From: Rummeliibacillus sp963792445
GTDB taxonomy: Bacteria; Bacillota; Bacilli; Bacillales_A; Planococcaceae
Assembly: GCA_963792445.1 (NCBI GenBank)
Contig: CAWBWO010000008.1
Span: 62,001 to 126,000 of the forward strand
Length of the DNA: 64,000 nt
Direction of reading: 5' to 3'
Each line of letters begins with the position of its first letter. Position 1 is the first letter of the stretch. The notes below the pieces were generated by a model, which saw only the letters and a program-made list of their open reading frames with translations, searched no databases and was not told the DNA's origin. This document shows positions 57,958 through 64,000 of this stretch, piece by piece. The position numbers and the translations under genes were made by a program.

Positions 57958-60468
57958 TTAGACAGCACCGTGGCAGTTTTTGTATTTTTTGCCGCTACCG
58001 CATGGGCATAGGTCGTTACGGCCGATGTCTTGTTGTTTGCGAACTGGTTTGCGTTTTGAAGCTCCGTTTTCGTCTACTTTCGGATTGACTGCTTCGCCTT
58101 TTGCCACTTCTTCACGTTCTAGGTTGTTGCGGATTTCTGCTTTCATCGCATATTTTGCGACATCTGAGCGGATTGCATCGACCATTGCTTCGAACATTGC
58201 AAAACCTTCTGCTTGATATTCGCGAAGTGGATCTGTTTGAGCGTATGCACGTAGGTGGATACCTTGACGTAATTGATCCATTGCATCGATATGATCAATC
58301 CATTTAGAGTCAATTCCGCGAAGTAAGATAACTTTTTCAAACTCACGCATGCGTTCTGGAGAAAGTTCTTCTTCTTTGCTATCATATTCTTTCTTCACTT
58401 CAGTGCGAAGAAGTTCAATGATATCTTCAGGTGATTTACCATGAAGTTCTGCTTCGGTTACAACACCTTCTGGAAGTAAGTTAGCAGCGACGAAGCTTTC
58501 TAAACCTTTTAAGTTCCAGTCATGTGCATTTTCTTCAGCTGTGTAAGAATGTACTGCATTGACTAATTCTTCATCGATCATTGATTCAACTAATTCACGC
58601 ATGTTTTCAGTTTCTAATACTTCATAACGTTCTTTGTAGATAATTTCACGTTGTTGACGTAGAACATCATCATATTGCAATAAACGTTTACGAGCATCGA
58701 AGTTGTTTCCTTCAACACGTTTTTGTGCAGATTCTACAGCTTTTGATACCATTTTAGATTGGATTGGTTGCGTATCATCCATACCTAATTTCGTCATCAT
58801 GTTTTTCATACTTTCAGAACCGAAACGTTTCATCAATTCATCTTCAAGAGAAAGATAGAATTGAGTAACACCAGGGTCCCCTTGACGTCCAGCACGACCA
58901 CGTAATTGGTTATCGATACGGCGTGATTCATGACGTTCTGTACCAATTACAGCTAAACCGCCTAGTTCAAGCACACCTTCGCCTAGTTTAATATCGGTAC
59001 CACGACCAGCCATGTTTGTAGCAATTGTAACAGCACCTTTTGTACCTGCTTCTGCTACGATTTCTGCTTCACGTTCATGGTTTTTAGCATTCAATACATT
59101 ATGAGGAATGCCACGTTTAGATAATAAATGTGAAATCAACTCAGAAGTTTCGATGGCTACTGTACCAACAAGCACCGGTTGACCTTTTTTATGGCGTTCT
59201 GCGATATCATTTGCAACAGCTTCAAATTTACCTTGCATGGATGCAAAGATTAAATCTGGACGGTCATCACGTGCAATCGGTTTGTTTGTAGGAATGACAA
59301 CAACATACATATTGTAAATATTGCGGAATTCCTCTTCTTCTGTTTTGGCAGTACCTGTCATACCAGATAGTTTTTCGTACATACGGAAGTAGTTTTGGAA
59401 TGTGATCGTTGCCATTGTCATTGATTCGTTTTGGATTTCCACGCCTTCTTTTGCTTCAATTGCTTGGTGAAGTCCATCAGAATAGCGACGACCTTGCATG
59501 ATACGTCCTGTAAATGAATCGACAATTAAAATTTCGCCATCTTGAACAACGTAATCTACATCCAAATGCATACTTGCATGTGCTTTAAGAGATTGGTTGA
59601 TTGCGTGGTTTAGTCCAACATGTGTTAAATCAAACAAGTTATCAATATTGAAAGCTTTTTCTGCTTTTTCAATCCCTTGCTCAGTTAACGTAACACCTTT
59701 TGTTTCTACATCATAGTTGAAATCTTCATCTTGTTTCAACGTACGTACAAAGGCATTTGATTGTTTGTAAAGAGCAGCTGATTTATTGGCTTGTCCTGAA
59801 ATAATCAATGGAGTACGCGCTTCATCGATCAAAATAGAGTCAACTTCATCGATTACAGCATAGTAAAGGGGACGTTGAACACGTTCTTCTTTATAAAGAA
59901 TCATATTATCACGTAAGTAGTCGAAACCTAATTCGTTGTTTGTACTATAAGTAATATCACATGCATATGCTTCACGTTTTTCATCTTTAGACATGCTATT
60001 TAAGTTCAAACCTACAGTTAAACCTAAAAATTCATATAATGGACGCATTGTTTCAGCATCACGGCTAGATAAGTATTCGTTGACAGTTACAACGTGAACG
60101 CCCTTATGAGTAAGCGCATTTAAGTATACAGGAAGAGTAGATGTTAACGTTTTACCTTCCCCTGTTTTCATCTCAGCAATATTACCTTCATGTAGTGTGG
60201 CACCACCCATGATTTGCACTGGATAAGGGAACATACCTAATACACGTTTGGCTGCTTCACGAACAACCGCAAAAGCTTCAGGACGAATTTTATCTAAGCT
60301 TTCTCCGTTTGAGTAACGTTGATAAAATTCATCCGTTTTTGCTCGTAATTGCTCATCCGTAAGTTTTTCCATATCTTGAGCAAGCGCTTCAACAGCACTT
60401 GATACTTTTTCTAAATGTTTAAGTTCTTTTTTATTTGGATCAAAAATTTTATTTAATAAACTAGGCAT
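57958..60468 (-). CDS. secA: Protein translocase ATPase SecA
   Basis: Motor of the Sec export pathway, 836 residues. It has Walker A AEMKTGEGKTLTSTLP, Walker B VIDEVDSILIDEARTPL, the cross-linking domain, the GRAGRQGDPG helicase motif and a C-terminal zinc site DLCPCGSGKKYKNCHG that binds SecB or lipid in other bacteria. Upstream of prfB and downstream of hpf as in Bacillus. The frame is intact. Confidence 0.98.
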   Translation of the reverse strand: MPSLLNKIFDPNKKELKHLEKVSSAVEALAQDMEKLTDEQLRAKTDEFYQRYSNGESLDKIRPEAFAVVREAAKRVLGMFPYPVQIMGGATLHEGNIAEMKTGEGKTLTSTLPVYLNALTHKGVHVVTVNEYLSSRDAETMRPLYEFLGLTVGLNLNSMSKDEKREAYACDITYSTNNELGFDYLRDNMILYKEERVQRPLYYAVIDEVDSILIDEARTPLIISGQANKSAALYKQSNAFVRTLKQDEDFNYDVETKGVTLTEQGIEKAEKAFNIDNLFDLTHVGLNHAINQSLKAHASMHLDVDYVVQDGEILIVDSFTGRIMQGRRYSDGLHQAIEAKEGVEIQNESMTMATITFQNYFRMYEKLSGMTGTAKTEEEEFRNIYNMYVVVIPTNKPIARDDRPDLIFASMQGKFEAVANDIAERHKKGQPVLVGTVAIETSELISHLLSKRGIPHNVLNAKNHEREAEIVAEAGTKGAVTIATNMAGRGTDIKLGEGVLELGGLAVIGTERHESRRIDNQLRGRAGRQGDPGVTQFYLSLEDELMKRFGSESMKNMMTKLGMDDTQPIQSKMVSKAVESAQKRVEGNNFDARKRLLQYDDVLRQQREIIYKERYEVLETENMRELVESMIDEELVNAVHSYTAEENAHDWNLKGLESFVAANLLPEGVVTEAELHGKSPEDIIELLRTEVKKEYDSKEEELSPERMREFEKVILLRGIDSKWIDHIDAMDQLRQGIHLRAYAQTDPLREYQAEGFAMFEAMVDAIRSDVAKYAMKAEIRNNLEREEVAKGEAVNPKVDENGASKRKPVRKQQDIGRNDLCPCGSGKKYKNCHGAV

Positions 60469-60680
60469 TGATTTTCACATCCTATATAGTCTCAAGCTCC
60501 ATTTTAACACTGTATATCAATTTAAAGCAAATGAACGATTAATATGAACCTATTATTTTTCTAATAATTACAAACAAATAATCAAGCTACTAAAAACATA
60601 AAATAAACATAAGACTTACTTTTGGGTATCGTAATTCTTTTAAAACTAAAATTAAATTCCTATTCAAGGAGGTTACATAA

Positions 60681-61595
60681 TTGAAAATACGTAGAATATT
60701 GAAATGGTGTATCGGCATAATCATTTTTTTGGCTATTATAATAGGTGCTTTCGCATTTAAAGTCTATCATAATGCCGCTTCCACTTTTGAAGAAATGTAT
60801 ACACCATTAGAGCGTACATCAACCAATCTACGTAATAAGCCTATTGCTTTAGGCGAAGAACAGCCATTTTCCATCTTACTCCTCGGCGTTGATGAACGGG
60901 GCCAAGATATTGGACGTTCCGATACAATCATTGTTCTAACCGTGAATCCAAAAACGAAAAACACATTAATGGTTAGCATCCCCCGCGATACGTATGCAAA
61001 CATCGTAGGGAAAAACAAAAATGACAAAATCAACCACGCTTACGCTTTCGGCGGTATGGAAATGTCCATGAACTCAGTCGAAAAACTTTTGAACATCCCA
61101 ATCGACTATGTAGCGAAAATTAATATGGAAGGCTTTGAACAAATTATCGATACCATCGGTGGTGTAGAAATCCAAAATGAGACAGCGTTTAAGCAAGACA
61201 ACCACTATTTTAAACAGGGCCCTATTACATTAGATGGAATTGCTGCACTAGATTATGTACGTATGCGAAAAGAAGATCCACAAGGCGATTTTGGAAGACA
61301 AAATCGTCAAAAGCTAGTCATTCAATCCATCATTGAAAAAGGAACAGCATTATCAACGATGATGAAATATCAAGACATTTTCAAAATTCTAGGCAGCAAC
61401 ATCTCAACCAATCTAACCTTTGATCAATTAATTAATTTACAACAAAATTATCGGCAATCATTTAGCAATATTAAACAAATCCAGTTTGAAAAAGGAGAAA
61501 ATAAAGTCGTCAACAACATTTGGTATTACATGATGGATCCAAAGGAATTAGCTCATGTTACGGTTACGTTGCGAAAACATTTAGGGCTATTATAA
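60681..61595 (+). CDS. LytR-CpsA-Psr (LCP) family cell-wall polymer ligase
   Basis: A 304-residue membrane-anchored enzyme that attaches wall teichoic acid or similar polymers to peptidoglycan. N-terminal helix residues 9-26, then the LCP domain with LLLGVDERGQDIGRSDTI, VSIPRDTYANI, DKINHAYAFGG and ALDYVRMRKEDPQGDFGRQNR. TTG 60681 with AAGGAGG 8 bases upstream. Its stop codon TAA is also the first three bases of repeat copy C. Confidence 0.93.
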   Translation: MKIRRILKWCIGIIIFLAIIIGAFAFKVYHNAASTFEEMYTPLERTSTNLRNKPIALGEEQPFSILLLGVDERGQDIGRSDTIIVLTVNPKTKNTLMVSIPRDTYANIVGKNKNDKINHAYAFGGMEMSMNSVEKLLNIPIDYVAKINMEGFEQIIDTIGGVEIQNETAFKQDNHYFKQGPITLDGIAALDYVRMRKEDPQGDFGRQNRQKLVIQSIIEKGTALSTMMKYQDIFKILGSNISTNLTFDQLINLQQNYRQSFSNIKQIQFEKGENKVVNNIWYYMMDPKELAHVTVTLRKHLGLL

Positions 61596-61908
61596 AGTGA
61601 AACTTCAATCAGTGGGGGTTTTTCGACGTACAGGACGTACTAGTGCCAACGTTGCCACAGGACGTGGCGTTTTTAGTTGGCCCCACTGATTGTTAGTCCC
61701 GTTCTACTGTCGCTAAGATTGCAAGCATATACTTGCAATCAATCGACAGTACGAACCCGATTGGTTCAACTAAACCTCTGCTAACGCATCGGTAAGTTTC
61801 ACTGTATCTCACCAATCGGGCGTTTACGGGCAGTTATCTCAACTGCTGCTTCTTTGAATTTTCTAAAGCCTTATAATTGAGTCTTACTGCCCGTTAATGC
61901 GGGATAAA
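61593..61908 (+). repeat. Dispersed multi-hairpin element, expanded copy C
   Basis: 316 bp sharing both ends with copies A and B, with about 165 bp of extra sequence inside. Stems: AGTGAAACTT/AAGTTTCACT (61596, 61794); AATCAGTGGGG/CCCCACTGATT (61607, 61681) enclosing GCCAC/GTGGC; ACTGTCG/CGACAGT (61706, 61744) enclosing GATTGCAAG/CTTGCAATC; CCCGATTGGT/ACCAATCGGG (61756, 61811); ACGGGCAG/CTGCCCGT (61826, 61887) enclosing CTCAA/TTGAG. CAGGACGT occurs twice. It overlaps the LCP stop codon. Confidence 0.88.
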
Positions 61909-61930
61909 CGCAACTACGCTTTCTGCCCCT

Positions 61931-61962
61931 AAAAAACCCAGTTGAGTAATCAACTGGGTTTT
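61931..61962 (-). terminator. Terminator after hpf
   Basis: AAAACCCAGTTG pairs with CAACTGGGTTTT. TTTTTT follows on the minus strand. Confidence 0.88.
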
Positions 61963-61995
61963 GATATAAGTAACTGATAAAAGTTACACATGAAC

Positions 61996-62556
61996 TTAGT
62001 TTGTTTCGATTAATCCGTACTTACCATCTCTTCGTTTATAAACAATATTGGTAGCATCGGATTCTGCATCTGTGAAAATGAAGAAATCATGTCCAAGAAG
62101 GTTCATTTGAAGAATCGCTTCTTCTTGGTCCATTGGTTTTAATGAGAATTGTTTCGTACGAACTACGGATAAATCGTCATCAGCTTCCGCTACAGCTGTC
62201 GGCGAGTTTTCAGACTGAACATTTGCGAAATAAAGACCAACGCCTTCACGATCACGGAATTTCCGGTTCACTTTTGTTTTATGTTTGCGAATTTGACGTT
62301 CTAATTTGGCAGTGATTAAGTCAATTGCAGCATACATATCACCATTACGTTCTTCTGCGCGTAATGTTAAGTTTTTCATAGGAATCGTTACTTCCACTTT
62401 CGTATTCTTATCATTGTAAACCTTTAAATTCACGTTAGCAGTTGCTGTTAGATCATTATTAAAATAACGTTCTAATTTTTGAATTTTCGTTTCAACATAC
62501 TCGCGAATCGCTGGAGTTACCTCAATGTTTTCACCACGAATGTTAAATGTTAGCAT
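61996..62556 (-). CDS. hpf: Long-form ribosome hibernation promoting factor
   Basis: A 186-residue protein. The N-terminal S30AE domain (FNIRGENIEVTPAIREYVET, residues 1-100) binds the 30S subunit. A linker and a C-terminal dimerisation domain (QFSLKPMDQEEAILQMNLL, about 130-186) make 100S ribosome dimers. AAAGGAGG precedes ATG 62556. A SigB-type promoter lies about 45 bases upstream, as expected for stationary-phase induction. Next to secA as in Bacillus. Confidence 0.95.
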   Translation of the reverse strand: MLTFNIRGENIEVTPAIREYVETKIQKLERYFNNDLTATANVNLKVYNDKNTKVEVTIPMKNLTLRAEERNGDMYAAIDLITAKLERQIRKHKTKVNRKFRDREGVGLYFANVQSENSPTAVAEADDDLSVVRTKQFSLKPMDQEEAILQMNLLGHDFFIFTDAESDATNIVYKRRDGKYGLIETN

Positions 62557-62598
62557 GTAAACTCCTCCTTTATTAAACCTTACTTACATATTCTACAT

Positions 62599-62624
62599 TT
62601 TCCCCAAATAGTCCTTCTTAAAAC
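62599..62624 (-). promoter_or_regulatory. SigB-type promoter of hpf
   Basis: Minus strand GTTTTA (62624-62619), 14-base spacer, GGGAAA (62604-62599), close to the SigB consensus GTTTAA-N12-15-GGGWAW. hpf (yvyD) is SigB-dependent in B. subtilis. Confidence 0.7.
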
Positions 62625-63292
62625 CTAAAAGTTTTTTATTTTTTTACGTTTTTTTGAACAATTAATGGCGCGAATTTTGTCTATTATTCTCTAAATCATA
62701 ATCGAATTGTTATACTATGTGAGTTTAAATTATCATTTTTTTGATATTCATATGAAATTTCAATTTTCAATCCATTTTTGTTGTTAAAAATCATTAACTC
62801 TCTATTTAACAAACATCCTCTCTTACGAAAAATTAATTAGACAGAAGCCTATTTTTAAGTGTATGTAAAGATTTCTTAATCTAATAGTGAATTTGTAGAA
62901 GTTAATGTTTGAAGTTTAAATTATTGTTAATTTTTAAGAAGATTGACGTGGTATAAATTAATGTCTTACCTTATGTTTTGACGCGAACAATTTAGAAGCA
63001 ATTACGTAATAGTACTTCAAATTACTTAGACGTAATAAATCCGCGACAGATAGCCATATCAATTAGAACAACTCACGCACAAGTAATCAGCTCAGACTCA
63101 AATGACATCCGCAAGTTAGAAATGTCAGTAGATCTAAAATTGCAAGTTAACTTATCGATTTCGCAAGTATTATTATTTCACTCTGAAATCCTAATATAGA
63201 AAAATTTTTTATATACTCCTAGATTATTCACGACAAAAACTGACAGTCATACTTCAACCCCTGTCGCGAAAAAGTTAACCTCATTAGTCAAA
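62625..63292. other. Gene-free stretch upstream of hpf
   Basis: About 670 AT-rich bases without a supportable open frame. The only structure seen is the phased GCAAGT set at 63079-63170. The upstream part may hold further hpf promoters. Confidence 0.6.
63079..63170. repeat. Four spaced GCAAGT-type motifs
   Basis: ACAAGTAA (63079), GCAAGTTA (63111), GCAAGTTA (63142) and GCAAGTAT (63163) are spaced 32, 31 and 21 bases. The reverse complement reads ACTTGC, the core of the 21-bp array at 8578. Confidence 0.6.
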
Positions 63293-63333
63293 AAAGATTC
63301 CACCAATAACATGATGTCATTAGTGGAATCTTT
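63293..63333 (-). terminator. Terminator after the decayed surface-protein gene
   Basis: AAAGATTCCACCAATAAC and GTCATTAGTGGAATCTTT pair with two G-U pairs; TTTTTT follows on the minus strand. Confidence 0.85.
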
Positions 63334-63346
63334 ATAAATTTATTTC

Positions 63347-64000
63347 TTATAGACTGTTATACAAGCTAATCAATAGATCTGCGTTTTCTAGATAATTCGG
63401 GTCATATTTTTTAGACGACATAAGAATCATAGCTCCGTTTTGCAGATTTGAGTGTAATAAGCTTGGTTTTTACTAATCGCTGTGTCAATTTGTTTGTTAA
63501 GTGATACAGCAGTGCGGATTGCGGATTCGTCTTTTAAGTATTGTGTGACAACTGCTTGGTTGGCAGGTAATACTAAATTATTGAAGATATCTCTTTGAGT
63601 CTTGTTAATCTTTTGTAATCTTTAATGAAATTATAAATACTATTCGGCATCATTTGATTGTAAAGCTTCTAGTGTTTGTTAACATTTAAGGCTTTTGTGT
63701 AATCTGTATAGGTTCGTACAGCACTTGAGTCGAGTAATGATTTATATTTAGGAAATTGCGTATTGACAATATTATAATAATTGTCTCCATCATTCCGCTC
63801 CCAATTTAGCAGTTCCGCTACAGCTGTGTTAAATCCGTTAATCGCTTCTGTTTCGTTTTTATAAGTCGCTTCGTATCCTTCTAGTTTGTATAAATTTGCA
63901 TTTTAACAAAATCTTTTTGATCATCATTTATTAGATTTGTATAAGCTGTTCTAACTGCAATGATTGTGCGCAAGAAGGATGAGCTTTCTGGTCTGATTGC
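63347..64000 (-). pseudogene. 3' part of a surface-type helical-repeat protein gene, multiply frameshifted
   Basis: No single frame is open, but joined minus-strand pieces give a coherent protein. In order: RPESSSFLRTIIAVRTAYTN, NDDQKDFVKNANLYKLEGYE, AINGFNTAVAELLNWERND, YYNIVNTQFPKYKSLLDSS, NSIYNFIKDYK, RDIFNNLVLPANQAVVTQYL, AVSLNKQIDTAISKNQAYY, LQNGAMILMSSKKYDPNYLE, then LLISLYNSL-stop. At least five single-base indels, four of them a missing A in an A-run, are needed. The AYTNL...DQKDFVKN...L pattern recalls short helical repeats of S-layer-like proteins. The 5' part lies outside the window. Confidence 0.75.

Noticed and set aside
1..64000. tRNA, rRNA, insertion sequences, prophage or defence islands
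   Set aside because: No cloverleaf clusters, ribosomal RNA, transposase, integrase or phage structural proteins were recognised by eye; a tRNAscan or IS search was not possible.

Overview
This is a low-GC Gram-positive chromosome segment from the order Bacillales. The gene order (addB-addA, yisK-yisL, yitSUVW, fabH-fabF, trpS, spxA-mecA-coiA-pepF; then hpf-secA-prfB, uvrB-uvrA, ftsEX, ctpB, minJ, csbA) matches pieces of the Bacillus subtilis map. The content (ClpB-type disaggregase, FtsEX next to an M23 hydrolase, comK beside yhjD) suggests a Planococcaceae/Caryophanaceae relative such as Lysinibacillus, Kurthia or Rummeliibacillus. The genus is an inference from gene content only. No rRNA, tRNA, CRISPR array, insertion sequence or prophage was seen.

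Layout. 1-5.8 kb: pepF (cut by the window edge), coiA, mecA, spxA, and trpS behind a tryptophan T-box. 5.9-14.7 kb: copper ATPase copA with CsoR-like sites, a 21-bp repeat array, fabH-fabF with a FapR box, an N-domain-less ClpB flanked by two CtsR operators, and an Fnr-type regulator. 14.8-24.9 kb: an ABC exporter, yitW/yitV/yitU/yitS, a membrane-anchored amylase-like protein without GH13 catalytic residues, yisL, yisK and a DUF418 protein. 24.9-32.1 kb: the addAB recombination nuclease. 32.2-46.5 kb: envelope and division genes (TVP38, csbA, minJ, ctpB, a TlpA thioredoxin, an M23 hydrolase, ftsX, ftsE, yvlB) and uvrA-uvrB with a LexA box. 46.8-56.7 kb: comK, yhjD, and a TetR-flanked catabolic cluster (alcohol and aldehyde dehydrogenases, DUF35/thiolase-like pair, two tandem acyl-CoA ligases). 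56.7-64 kb: prfB with its programmed frameshift, secA, an LCP protein, hpf, and a badly decayed surface-protein gene at the edge.

How the genes work together. Competence genes are well represented: comK, its adaptor mecA, spxA, coiA and the addAB nuclease. FtsE, FtsX and the adjacent M23 protein look like an ATP-driven cell-wall hydrolysis module. The ADH, ALDH, CoA-ligase and thiolase/DUF35 genes could turn an alcohol into an acyl-CoA and then cleave it.

Two things stand out. A dispersed multi-hairpin element occurs at 4185, 18565 and 61593, with a core-hairpin relative at 34640, and its inner stems vary in sequence while pairing is kept. Separately, about a dozen single-base frameshifts and one in-frame TGA interrupt otherwise well-conserved genes, including near-essential ones. 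This looks more like assembly error than biology and should be resolved before any of these genes is called dead.
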